Of a DNA stretch of 22,721 bases, positions 1 through 7,525 are shown in pieces. The first letter of the stretch is position 1; every line of letters starts with the position of its first letter. The stretch is from Christensenella sp. UBA7597 (lineage in GTDB: Bacteria > Bacillota > Clostridia > Christensenellales > Borkfalkiaceae), in NCBI GenBank assembly GCA_002474405.1, contig DLQW01000080.1, positions 14,768 to 37,488 on the forward strand, given 5' to 3'. The notes below the pieces were generated by a model. That model had not been told where the DNA came from and searched no databases. It saw nothing but the letters and a program-made list of their open reading frames with translations. The position numbers were made by a program, and so were the translations under genes.

Positions 1-715
1 GTGCGAAATTTTAAAGAAAGACGAAAAACGCGATACATATACGGAAATTTACGGGAATTGCCGCCGGGCTTTCCGCGAAAATTATTATAAGGACGGGCGG
101 ATTTCCTGCGATACGCAGACGGCGTACGCCTTTGCTTACGTCGCGGGGTATCTTAGCAAAGAGGAAACGGCGGCGCGGCTTCCGGAAATCATCCGCGAAA
201 ACGGCGGCGGGCTGACGACGGGATTTATCGGCAGCAGATTTATTCTGCCCGCGCTTTGCGATATCGGCGAAACGGATTTAGCGTACGAAATTATATCCCG
301 CACGGAATATCCGTCGTGGGGGTATATGCTGAAAAACGGCGCCACCACCGTATGGGAACGCTGGAACGGGTATACGAAAGAACACGGATTCGAGGACCCG
401 GAAATGAATTCTTTCAACCATTACAGTCTGGGTTCGTGCGTGGAGTGGCTGTATTCGTACGTGCTGGGAATCAAACTGTCGCCGGAGACGGAAAAAGTGG
501 TGATTTCCCCTTCGTTCGGAAAAAAACTCGCGTTCGCACGTGGCGGAACGCGGGTGAAGGGCGGAAAAATTTTCGTATCGTGGAAGCGCGAAAAGGGGGA
601 GGTTATGTTGGAAGTGAAAGCCGACGAGGGCGTGAACTACGAAATTGCGCCAAGCGGCGAAATCACGTCCGTTATGAAGAGCGGAAACGATACCGTGGCG
701 ATGCTAAATTTGTAA
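1..715 (+). CDS. Alpha-L-rhamnosidase, GH78, C-terminal part (5' truncated)
   Basis: The gene enters from the left edge; its frame starts at base 2 and gives 237 residues before the TAA at 713-715. GH78 enzymes hydrolyse terminal alpha-L-rhamnose from plant glycosides and rhamnogalacturonans. The visible part is the end of the (alpha/alpha)6 catalytic barrel plus the C-terminal beta domain. It shows ISCDTQTAYAFA, TGFIGSRFILPAL, GATTVWERWNGY and MNSFNHYSLGSCVEWLY, an order typical of the family. The Glu of WERW lies in the active-site region. The last 70 or so residues look like the usual small beta-sandwich. The N-terminus is missing, so secretion cannot be judged, although its neighbours to the right that act on sugars are cytoplasmic. 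The gene converges on the AraC regulator with a 9-base gap. The family call is secure; the exact substrate is not. Confidence 0.9.
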   Translation, partial: CEILKKDEKRDTYTEIYGNCRRAFRENYYKDGRISCDTQTAYAFAYVAGYLSKEETAARLPEIIRENGGGLTTGFIGSRFILPALCDIGETDLAYEIISRTEYPSWGYMLKNGATTVWERWNGYTKEHGFEDPEMNSFNHYSLGSCVEWLYSYVLGIKLSPETEKVVISPSFGKKLAFARGGTRVKGGKIFVSWKREKGEVMLEVKADEGVNYEIAPSGEITSVMKSGNDTVAMLNL

Positions 716-735
716 AAACGCCGTTTAGGAAACGG
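714..735 (-). terminator. Rho-independent terminator of the AraC-family gene
   Basis: Read on the - strand, CCGTTT, loop CCT and AAACGG form a perfect 6-bp stem (735 to 721), followed by CG and five T (718-714). The stem overlaps the regulator's own stop codon at 727-725. On the + strand the stem has no closely following T run (the nearest is at 749-753), so it fits the regulator better than the rhamnosidase gene, though weak two-way action is possible. Confidence 0.65.
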
Positions 736-1570
736 GCGGCAGAGAATCTTTTTCATGCACGGAATTTCTGTATTCCATAGGGGATACGTTGTATTTGTTT
801 TTGAATTTCTGCGCGAAAAACGACTGATTGTCGTACCCGACTTTCGAAGCGATGGTGATTACGCTGAGATCGGTGGATGTGAGCAGCGTTGCGGCATAGG
901 AAATTCTTAAATCGGTGATGTATTCGATGATGGTTTTTCCCACGTATTTTTTGAAAATTTTGATGAAGTGCGAATGCGAATACGAACTTAACGAGATAAT
1001 GTCGTTAATCCGCATCGAAAAAACGTCCGGATTGGAAATTTGCTGCAGAAACGAAAGAATACTTGCGGGCATGTTGTTTTCGGATTTATGCTCTAAATAC
1101 ACGCCCAGAAGATAAACGACGATGGAAACGAGCGTGGCGCCGCTATAAAGATTCGCCGTTTCGAGCGCGCTGAGTTTGTTCAGCCGCTGGTGCAGTTCGC
1201 CGAACGTTTCCAGACTTAAATGAATGATGATCGGCTTTTCGGTTTTGTTGAGTTTTTCGTAGAGATCGGGCGAGAGAATAGAACACAGCTGCTGCATTTT
1301 TTCCGTTGCGATGCAGACGTCCCGCCGTTGAATGGGTTTATCGGAAACATACTGATGCACGTGCTGCGGACCGAGCAGAACGAAATCGCCGGGCATCAAA
1401 TCGTAAGGCGTGCCGTTGACGATGTTACAGCCCGTGCCGTCCACGGTGGAAGTGAATTCCCAGTCGCTGTGGCGGTGCAGAACGCTGTTATCGTCCCACA
1501 AAAAAGTGGTGATTTCTTCCGGTTGCAATTTCTGAATGACTTTTTTCACTGCAATGTTTTTCATAGCCAT
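725..1570 (-). CDS. AraC-family transcriptional regulator with cupin sensor domain
   Basis: 281 residues, usual length for the family. Residues about 30-100 form a cupin-like sugar-sensing domain (HRHSDWEF, then GTPYDLMPGDFVLLGPQHVHQY with its GD turn and His residues). Residues about 180-272 hold the two helix-turn-helix units of AraC proteins, including SYSHSHFIKIFKKYVGKT and the signature end VGYDNQSFFAQKFKNKY followed by NVSPMEYR. It is divergent from the ABC importer genes, so it most likely senses the imported sugar or a breakdown product and activates that promoter (inference). The start is uncertain: ATG at 1570 and ATG at 1564 are both in frame, neither has a Shine-Dalgarno site, and a strong promoter abuts the first. 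Transcription may begin at or near the second ATG. Confidence 0.92.
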   Translation of the reverse strand: MAMKNIAVKKVIQKLQPEEITTFLWDDNSVLHRHSDWEFTSTVDGTGCNIVNGTPYDLMPGDFVLLGPQHVHQYVSDKPIQRRDVCIATEKMQQLCSILSPDLYEKLNKTEKPIIIHLSLETFGELHQRLNKLSALETANLYSGATLVSIVVYLLGVYLEHKSENNMPASILSFLQQISNPDVFSMRINDIISLSSYSHSHFIKIFKKYVGKTIIEYITDLRISYAATLLTSTDLSVITIASKVGYDNQSFFAQKFKNKYNVSPMEYRNSVHEKDSLPPVS

Positions 1571-1599
1571 ATTTTAACAATAACAGAGGTTTTTGTCAA
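1571..1599 (-). promoter_or_regulatory. Sigma70-type promoter of the AraC-family gene
   Basis: On the - strand a consensus -35 TTGACA (1599-1594), a 17-base spacer and a near-consensus -10 TAAAAT (1576-1571) are followed directly by the ATG at 1570. A start 6-8 bases after the -10 box would fall at about 1565-1563, on the second in-frame ATG (1564-1562). This predicts a leaderless or nearly leaderless message. Confidence 0.7.
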
Positions 1600-1646
1600 C
1601 ATTATTTACGGAAATATACATAAAAAGATTCAAATTCACAGAAAAG

Positions 1647-1670
1647 CGGCGGAAAAAACGGCGGAAAAAC
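1647..1670. repeat. Tandem 12-bp direct repeat, possible AraC-family operator
   Basis: Two head-to-tail copies, CGGCGGAAAAAA and CGGCGGAAAAAC, differ only in the last base. They lie between the two divergent promoters, 47 bases upstream of the importer -35 box. AraC-family proteins commonly bind direct repeats upstream of the -35 box. The 12-bp period is close to one helical turn, shorter than the roughly 21 bp of the classic araI half-sites. The operator role is inferred. Confidence 0.45.
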
Positions 1671-1716
1671 ATTCCGTGAAATAATAAAAAAATAGCGAAT
1701 TACAATAAACTACTGC

Positions 1717-1745
1717 TTGAAATGGCAGGGCGATGATGATAAAAT
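1717..1745 (+). promoter_or_regulatory. Sigma70-type promoter of the ABC importer and surface-protein genes
   Basis: TTGAAA (1717-1722), a 17-base spacer and TAAAAT (1740-1745) match the sigma70 consensus at 10 of 12 positions with ideal spacing. The predicted start near 1752 gives a leader of about 100 bases before the ATG at 1854. It is the only clear promoter I see for the long + strand gene train. Confidence 0.65.
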
Positions 1746-1761
1746 AAAAACCAGAATGGAG

Positions 1762-1810
1762 AACCGTAGCAAAACGGTTGTTCCGCGGCGCTTCGGATCG
1801 CCCGAAGCGT
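1762..1810 (+). promoter_or_regulatory. Two hairpins in the importer mRNA leader
   Basis: Hairpin 1 pairs AACCGT (1762-1767) with ACGGTT (1774-1779) around a 6-base loop. Hairpin 2 pairs CGCTTCGG (1789-1796) with CCGAAGCG (1802-1809) around a 5-base loop, with an extra G-T pair outside. No T run follows, so neither is a simple terminator. They could protect the 5' end of the message or take part in leader control. No known riboswitch class is recognised. Confidence 0.5.
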
Positions 1811-1853
1811 ACGCTGATAAAAAACAAACGGAATCAGGAGGATTCATACTGAA

Positions 1854-3551
1854 ATGATGAAGAAAACAAAGAACATCGGCGCGATACTGCTCGCTTCCGC
1901 CACGCTGCTGGGAACGGCTGCCTGCGGAGGCGGTTCGGAAAAAGAGGATCCCACGAAAACGTATCTTGACGTAGGCGTTTTCAACGCGGGGCTGGGCACC
2001 GCTTATTTCGACGAACTGAAGAAAGATTTCGAAGCGTATTATGCCGACGCGCATTTCGAAGAGGGAAAAACGGGCGTTGTGGTGCGTCCTTTAAAGAAAA
2101 ATACCGAATTCAGTCCGCAGAACCTGAAAAATTCGATGAAAAACCTCGATCAGGTGCTGTATATTCTGGATCAGGGCAGCTATGAGGAATTCACCGAGAG
2201 CAAACTGTTTGCCGACGTTACCGACGTGATGACCGAAAAATACCTTGACGAGGACGGCAACATTGCCGCCGACACGAACAAGGAAGCCACGCAGTCGGTG
2301 GAAGATACGATGCTGGAAGGGTATTCCGACGTATTCAAAAAAGAGGGCAAATATTACGCCGTGCCGTATATGCTTTCGATTCCCGGTATTATTTACGACG
2401 CGGATCTGTTTGACGAGAGCGCGCTGTATTTCAGAAAAGACGGTTCGATCGGCGCGAACGCCGCGGCGGTTGCCGCGGGAGATTGTTCGGCGGGACCCGA
2501 CGGGAAATGGGGAACTTCCGACGACGGTTTGCCTGATACCTGGAACGATTTTCTTACCCTGCTGGAACGGCTGAGAATGAATTATACGCCGTTCACGTGG
2601 GCGGAATCGCCGAGCACGTATCAGATTTCGAGAGTGTTCAACGCCATCTGGGCGAACTACGAGGGATACGATAACTTCATGCTGAATTATTCGTTCAAAG
2701 GGACGGACAGCAACCTCGGACCCATCAACGAAAACAATTTTACGAAACTTCTGAATCAGGAAGGGCGGAAAGCCGCCATCAAGGCGTTTTACGACATTAC
2801 GAAAAATCAGGAGAACTATTCGGCGAAAGCGAGACCGGGCGGCGGCAACACGCATACGGGCGCGCAGCGCGAATACATACAGAGCAAACGCTTCGGCAAG
2901 AGAATCGCGATGTTTGCGGAAAACAGCTACTGGGAACAGGAAGCGCGCGAGGACGTTTTCAATAAGGAAACGCCGCAGAACGTGAACGGGTACGGCAAGA
3001 GAAACTTCCGCTATCTGCCGATTCCGAGATTCGAAAACGTGGACGGAATCAAGGATCAGACGAACACGCAGCGCGTGTTGCCCGCGGCGTATGCGGAAAG
3101 CTATATCTGCATCAGCGCGCAGAATACCAACAAGAACGCGGAAGTGCAGACGAAAGTTGCGAAACTGTTCATTAAATTCATGCAGCAGAGATCGCAGCTT
3201 GTGAAATACACGGCGAATACCGGTTGCATCCGTCCGTACAATTACACGGTAACGGCGGAAGAAAAAGCAACCTGCACGCCGTATACGCAGAGCATACTTA
3301 CGTTTATCGAAGAGGGCGCGAAAGTTGCGCCGAACCTGGCGATTGCCACGAAGCGGCGCCTGTACACGGGCGAAACCGGCTTCAACGAAAGCAACAACGG
3401 CTTCGCGTTTGTGGCGAAGGTAGGGAACGCGACGGCGAAAGAACCGTTCACTTACTTCTTCAACCAGCCGGATAAAACGGTGGACGACGCTTTCGCCGAT
3501 ATGAAAACGACGATTACGGATATTTTGAAGAGCGCGGGCGCGATTTCCTGA
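1854..3551 (+). CDS. Sugar ABC transporter substrate-binding lipoprotein (CUT1, family 1)
   Basis: 565 residues. The N-terminus is a type II signal peptide: MMKKTK, a hydrophobic stretch, then LLGTAAC with the lipidated Cys at residue 24. The mature protein starts with a Gly/Ser-rich linker and continues as a two-lobe periplasmic-binding fold. It includes EGYSDVFKKEGKYYAVPYM, typical of oligosaccharide binders, and late helices with LFIKFMQQRSQLVKYTANTG. It is longer than the usual 430 or so residues, as in the LplA-like binders of Bacillota that take larger oligosaccharides. AGGAGG at 1836-1841 lies 12 bases before the ATG, a long spacing; a second ATG follows directly. Two permease genes come next. 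The role is capture of an oligosaccharide at the outer membrane face; the ligand is not readable from sequence. Confidence 0.9.
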   Translation: MMKKTKNIGAILLASATLLGTAACGGGSEKEDPTKTYLDVGVFNAGLGTAYFDELKKDFEAYYADAHFEEGKTGVVVRPLKKNTEFSPQNLKNSMKNLDQVLYILDQGSYEEFTESKLFADVTDVMTEKYLDEDGNIAADTNKEATQSVEDTMLEGYSDVFKKEGKYYAVPYMLSIPGIIYDADLFDESALYFRKDGSIGANAAAVAAGDCSAGPDGKWGTSDDGLPDTWNDFLTLLERLRMNYTPFTWAESPSTYQISRVFNAIWANYEGYDNFMLNYSFKGTDSNLGPINENNFTKLLNQEGRKAAIKAFYDITKNQENYSAKARPGGGNTHTGAQREYIQSKRFGKRIAMFAENSYWEQEAREDVFNKETPQNVNGYGKRNFRYLPIPRFENVDGIKDQTNTQRVLPAAYAESYICISAQNTNKNAEVQTKVAKLFIKFMQQRSQLVKYTANTGCIRPYNYTVTAEEKATCTPYTQSILTFIEEGAKVAPNLAIATKRRLYTGETGFNESNNGFAFVAKVGNATAKEPFTYFFNQPDKTVDDAFADMKTTITDILKSAGAIS

Positions 3552-3560
3552 GAATCGCGC
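3538..3560 (+). promoter_or_regulatory. Hairpin across the stop codon of the binding-protein gene
   Basis: GCGCGATT (3538-3545) pairs perfectly with AATCGCGC (3553-3560) around a 7-base loop that holds part of the stop codon (TGA 3549-3551). No T run follows, so read-through into the permease genes is expected. Such stems after binding-protein genes often block 3' decay and keep that protein more abundant than its permeases (inference here). Confidence 0.5.
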
Positions 3561-3585
3561 GCCGGCTGTAAGCGGGAATAAATTT

Positions 3586-4590
3586 ATGAAAGAAAAACCT
3601 TCGTCTTTAAAAGGGCCGAAATGGCTGTTGTACGACGTAAAAGTAAAACTCTCCGGGCTGACGAGAAAGAAGAAAAAGCAAAAAATTTACAATAAAAAAC
3701 TGGGGCAGAACCTGTTTTTGTTCTTCTTCCTTCTCTTCCCCGTGGCGCAGTTTCTGATTTTTTACGTGGGCGTTGCGGCGAATACGCTGAAGCTTGCGTT
3801 TCAGAAATACGACGGCGAAAACGGCACGTATTACTTTTCGATGCAGACGTTTGCCGAGGTGTTCAGGGCGTTTTTCGTGAGCGGCGAAATGTCGCTGCTT
3901 ATTAAAAATTCGGCGATTCAGTTTTTGTGCGGATTGCTGATAGGAATGCCTCTGCAGATTATGGTGGCGTACGTGGTATTCAAGGAAGTACCCGGTTCCG
4001 GCGCGTTCAAAGTGATTTTGTTTCTGCCGAACATTATTTCCAGCCTAGTATTTGTAATGTGCGCGCGCACGCTGATACAGAAAGGGCTTCCGGTATTGTT
4101 CAACAATCCGGATCTGCTGCTTTTGAACCGCGCGAAATCTTCCAGTTTTTACACCGTATTGATTTTCGGTATGTGGATGAATTTCGCGAACGGGCTGATT
4201 ATTTACCTTTCGGCGATGTGCAGCATTTCGAAAGACGTTCTGGAATACGGAGAGCTGGAAAACATGTCGTCGTTGCAGGAATTGTGGCACGTGGTGCTGC
4301 CGTCCATTTTTCCGACGGTGGTTACGTACATTATCGTGGCGATTGCCGCGTTCTTCACGAATTACGGGCATTTCTATTCGTTCTACGGCGGCGAGGACGG
4401 GGCGATGCAGCCTTTTTCCACGCTGGGGTTCTATTTCTTCGTGAAAGTGGCGGGCGGTAAAAATACCATTCCGTATGCGGGCGATTATCCGTTCGTTTCG
4501 GCGGCGGGGATTCTGTTTACCGCGATTGTGGCGCCCGTAACCTTGCTTACCAAGCACCTGCTTGAAAAATACGGACCGAGCGAGGAGTGA
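3586..4590 (+). CDS. Sugar ABC transporter permease, first subunit (LplB/MalF type)
   Basis: 334 residues. A basic cytoplasmic N-terminus (TRKKKKQK) precedes six predicted membrane helices: about residues 43-65, 110-132, 144-162, 185-207, 245-262 and 305-325. The ATPase-contacting EAA loop is present but degenerate: residues 220-239 run EYGELENMSSLQELWHVVLP, keeping the spacing and the LP end but not the usual E-A-A-x3-D-G core. It forms the pore with the next gene product. No strong Shine-Dalgarno site is visible before ATG 3586, which fits lower expression than the binding protein. The gene begins 34 bases after the binding-protein gene, beyond the stop-codon hairpin. Confidence 0.9.
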   Translation: MKEKPSSLKGPKWLLYDVKVKLSGLTRKKKKQKIYNKKLGQNLFLFFFLLFPVAQFLIFYVGVAANTLKLAFQKYDGENGTYYFSMQTFAEVFRAFFVSGEMSLLIKNSAIQFLCGLLIGMPLQIMVAYVVFKEVPGSGAFKVILFLPNIISSLVFVMCARTLIQKGLPVLFNNPDLLLLNRAKSSSFYTVLIFGMWMNFANGLIIYLSAMCSISKDVLEYGELENMSSLQELWHVVLPSIFPTVVTYIIVAIAAFFTNYGHFYSFYGGEDGAMQPFSTLGFYFFVKVAGGKNTIPYAGDYPFVSAAGILFTAIVAPVTLLTKHLLEKYGPSEE

Positions 4591-4597
4591 TTGCGTT

Positions 4598-5488
4598 ATG
4601 GAAAACCGGAAAGAGAAAGTGAAAAAGTCGCATAAAATGGACGCGTTTCAGATTGTTTTGTACGTCATCGTCGCGTTGTATTGTCTTTCGATGCTTTACG
4701 TGCTTTTCTTCGGATTTATCAATTCGCTGAAAGACGCAACCGACTACGAATGGAACAATCCGTTTGCGTTTCCTTCGAAAGAATTCGGCTGGCATTTCGA
4801 AAATTACGTGAAAGTGCTGGACGATTTCAACGTGTTTACGCTGGGCGGAAAGGAAGTGCATCTGCTGGAGATGTTTTTCAATTCGCTGATGTACGCGGTG
4901 TGTATGTCGCTGTTTTGCATGGCGACGCAGATTATCACCGCTTACGCCATCGCGAAGTACGATTTCAGATTCAAATCGCTGCTTTACGGGGTTGCCGTTG
5001 TGGTGATGCTGCTGCCGATCATCGGTTCGCTGGCGGCGGAAGTGCAGATGGCGGACGCGTTTAATTTCAGAAACAATCTGATCGGCGTATGTATTATGAA
5101 ATGTAAATATCCGGGCTTGTATTTTCTGGTGTTTTACGCCACGTTCAAGGGACTTTCCTGGACGTACGCCGAGGCGGCACAGATAGACGGCGCGGGGCAT
5201 TTCAAGATTTTCATCGAGATTATGCTGCCCCTGATTAAAAGCACGATTTTCGCGGTGTTCATTCTTTTGTTCATCGAATACTGGAACGATTATTATACGC
5301 CGATGGTGTTTTTGCCGGAAAAGCCCACGATGTCTTACGGGTTGTTCCTGTTTCAGACGGATAACAAAGCAAGCGTTCCCGTGCAGTTATCGGCGTGTCT
5401 GCTTGCCTGTCTGCCCATTCTGGCGGTTTTCGTGGCGTTCAAAGATAAAATCATGAGCAACGTTACGATGGGCGGCATCAAGGGATAA
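4598..5488 (+). CDS. Sugar ABC transporter permease, second subunit (LplC/MalG type)
   Basis: 296 residues from the ATG at 4598. I chose this start because GAGGAG at 4582-4587 lies 10 bases upstream; a longer in-frame start at 4562 would overlap the first permease by 29 bases and adds only a hydrophilic tail. Six membrane helices are expected. The first spans about residues 16-40, and the EAA loop is textbook: E192-A-A-x3-D-G-A-G through L210-P211. It pairs with the preceding subunit. The C-terminus ends SNVTMGGIKG, a common ending for MalG/LplC proteins. No ATPase gene follows. In Clostridia such importers often share one housekeeping MsmK-type ATPase encoded elsewhere (known pattern; not testable here). 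Confidence 0.93.
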   Translation: MENRKEKVKKSHKMDAFQIVLYVIVALYCLSMLYVLFFGFINSLKDATDYEWNNPFAFPSKEFGWHFENYVKVLDDFNVFTLGGKEVHLLEMFFNSLMYAVCMSLFCMATQIITAYAIAKYDFRFKSLLYGVAVVVMLLPIIGSLAAEVQMADAFNFRNNLIGVCIMKCKYPGLYFLVFYATFKGLSWTYAEAAQIDGAGHFKIFIEIMLPLIKSTIFAVFILLFIEYWNDYYTPMVFLPEKPTMSYGLFLFQTDNKASVPVQLSACLLACLPILAVFVAFKDKIMSNVTMGGIKG

Positions 5489-5502
5489 CGGAGGAAAGGA
5501 GT

Positions 5503-7512
5503 ATGAAGAACGGAAAAAGAACCGGAGCGATGTGGATAGGAGGGCTTTGCGGCACGGCGTTGCTTTTGTGCGGCGCCGCCGCGGCGAACGAATCCGTTGC
5601 GGAACAGACGAGCGCTTCCGTTACGATAGAAATCGATTACGGCGATTGCGACGTGCGCGATCTGCCGAAAGGGCAGGCGGGAAAATCGTATCCCGTGTTC
5701 GGCTGCGTCGCTTCCGACGAGAACGGCAACAGCGTGAACGACGTGCGCGTTACGGTGAAATCTCCCTCCGGAAAAATCGTGCCGCAGAAAGGCGGCAGAT
5801 TCGAAACGGCGGAAACGGGAGATTACATCATCGAATATGCGGCGGTGAGCGGATTTGCAAGCGCCGTGAAAACGGTGACGATCAGCGTGGAAAAATATAC
5901 CGACAGTCTGCAGTATAACGCGGAAGGCGAACTTGTGCCCGGAACGGGCGTTACGGGGTACGCCGTTTTTGCGCTGTTCGGGAAGTATGCCGGCGGGGTG
6001 GGCGACCTGATTGAAAGCACTACGCTGAAATTCGGTACGACCGAGCTTGCGTTGGAACAGACGGAAAAGGGAATGTATTTTCTTCCCGAAAAGCAGGGCG
6101 AATACGTGCTTACCTATTCGGCGAAAGATTTTATCGGCGACGAAAAACGCGTGGAAAAAACCGTGGTGGTGAAAGATTCCGCCGTACCCGTGCTGACGAA
6201 AGCATCTCTTCCCGCTTCGGCGATTGCGGGCGAAACGCTGGATTTGCCTTTGTGCGACGGCGTGCTGTACAGGGACGGAGCGAAATATTATCTGCCCGTA
6301 AAAACGACTTTCGACGGCGCGGACGTGAGCGAAACGATGCGCGCGGAAAATCTTGCGGCGGGCAACCATACGATTACGTACGAGTGCGTAAACCCTGCCG
6401 ACCGGACGCAGAAAGCGGAATATTCGTTTGCGCTTACCGTAAAGAGCAAACTGACGGACGAGCAGAAAAAAGCGGGCGCGCGGCTGTTTGACAATTACTT
6501 CGATTTCGAAAACTGCGAACCGTTTACAGGCGCGGGAAAAGAGTACAAGGTGAAAGTAAACGCAGGCACGGCTGCGGCGAAGTTTGCGTTTTCGCGGGAA
6601 ATTCCCGTAAATTATCTGAATTTCGATTTATCCACATTATCCGGCGCGGCGGAATACGACGAGCTGTATTGCGTGATGACCGATTCAAAGCGGGCGGCGG
6701 ACTGTATCAGAGTGAAAATCAGACGGTTGTCTTCTTACAGCCATCTGTGGATTTCGTACGACGAAGAGAGCAAGTCGCTGATCAACGCGGATACGGGCGC
6801 GACGATTGCGGAAATAAAAAGCTACGACGACGGCAGAGCGTTCGAAGGGTTCGGAAGCGGAAAAGCCTATATTTCGTTCGAAGCGAGAGGCGTGAAGAAA
6901 GATATCGAATTCACGCTGAAAAAAGCGGCTTCCAATGTGATTACCACCGATTCGAACGATTACGCTTCGCCCGTATTTCTGGAAAATCCGGAATATAAAG
7001 CGATTTATGTTTCTTACGTGGGGCATTCCGTAACGTTTCCGAAAATGGAAGCGTTCGATTTGCTGGATAAAAACGTAACGGTAACGCTGAAAGTGTACGA
7101 CGACGAAGGAAGCGTGATTTACGAAGGCACGGACGCCTATACGCTGCATATCGGGAAGGCGGGGGAATACACCGCGGACTACACGGTGTACGATTCGAAC
7201 GGCAACCGTAAATTGCAGCAATCCACCGTATACGTAGCCGATACGGAAGCGCCGCAAATCAGGGTGTCCGGAATAAAAGCCACCGTGAAGGCGGGCGAAG
7301 AAATTACGCTGCCGACGGCGGAAATTACGGATAACGCGACGCCTGCGGAAGAAATAGTGAGCTATATTTACGTTATCAAGGGCAACAACCGCAAACAACT
7401 GGCGGGGAAAACTTATAAATTCACGGAAGCGGGCGAGTATAAAATCAGATACGTGGCGTACGATTCCTATCAGAATTATACCGTGGTTGAGTTTACGATA
7501 ACCTGCAAATAA
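5503..7512 (+). CDS. Secreted multi-domain protein with repeated Ig-like beta-sandwiches
   Basis: 669 residues. A signal peptide (basic MKNGKR, hydrophobic residues about 9-27, AAAAN cleavage region) suggests export by signal peptidase I; the Cys at about 24 has no proper lipobox. The rest looks like a string of beta-sandwiches. A motif of the form x-G-[EDN]-[YH]-x3-Y closes at least five of them: TGDYIIEY, QGEYVLTY, AGNHTITY, AGEYTADY and AGEYKIRY. Residues about 328-480 lack this motif and could be a jelly-roll, carbohydrate-binding-like domain. There is no LPXTG, membrane anchor or enzyme motif. GGAGG (5490-5494) lies 8 bases before the ATG. It follows the permeases by 14 bases and is probably co-transcribed. 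A glycan-binding or scaffolding role is inferred; no family is assigned with certainty. Confidence 0.7.
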   Translation: MKNGKRTGAMWIGGLCGTALLLCGAAAANESVAEQTSASVTIEIDYGDCDVRDLPKGQAGKSYPVFGCVASDENGNSVNDVRVTVKSPSGKIVPQKGGRFETAETGDYIIEYAAVSGFASAVKTVTISVEKYTDSLQYNAEGELVPGTGVTGYAVFALFGKYAGGVGDLIESTTLKFGTTELALEQTEKGMYFLPEKQGEYVLTYSAKDFIGDEKRVEKTVVVKDSAVPVLTKASLPASAIAGETLDLPLCDGVLYRDGAKYYLPVKTTFDGADVSETMRAENLAAGNHTITYECVNPADRTQKAEYSFALTVKSKLTDEQKKAGARLFDNYFDFENCEPFTGAGKEYKVKVNAGTAAAKFAFSREIPVNYLNFDLSTLSGAAEYDELYCVMTDSKRAADCIRVKIRRLSSYSHLWISYDEESKSLINADTGATIAEIKSYDDGRAFEGFGSGKAYISFEARGVKKDIEFTLKKAASNVITTDSNDYASPVFLENPEYKAIYVSYVGHSVTFPKMEAFDLLDKNVTVTLKVYDDEGSVIYEGTDAYTLHIGKAGEYTADYTVYDSNGNRKLQQSTVYVADTEAPQIRVSGIKATVKAGEEITLPTAEITDNATPAEEIVSYIYVIKGNNRKQLAGKTYKFTEAGEYKIRYVAYDSYQNYTVVEFTITCK

Positions 7513-7525
7513 GGAGGCGGATGAG

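Noticed and set aside
256..780. Open + strand frame overlapping the rhamnosidase end
   Set aside because: The overlapping GH78 frame has clear family motifs; this one is an Arg-rich shadow.
5353..6369. Open frame on the - strand across the permease and Ig-protein boundary
   Set aside because: It spans two convincing + strand genes and reads as an Arg/His/Phe-rich shadow.
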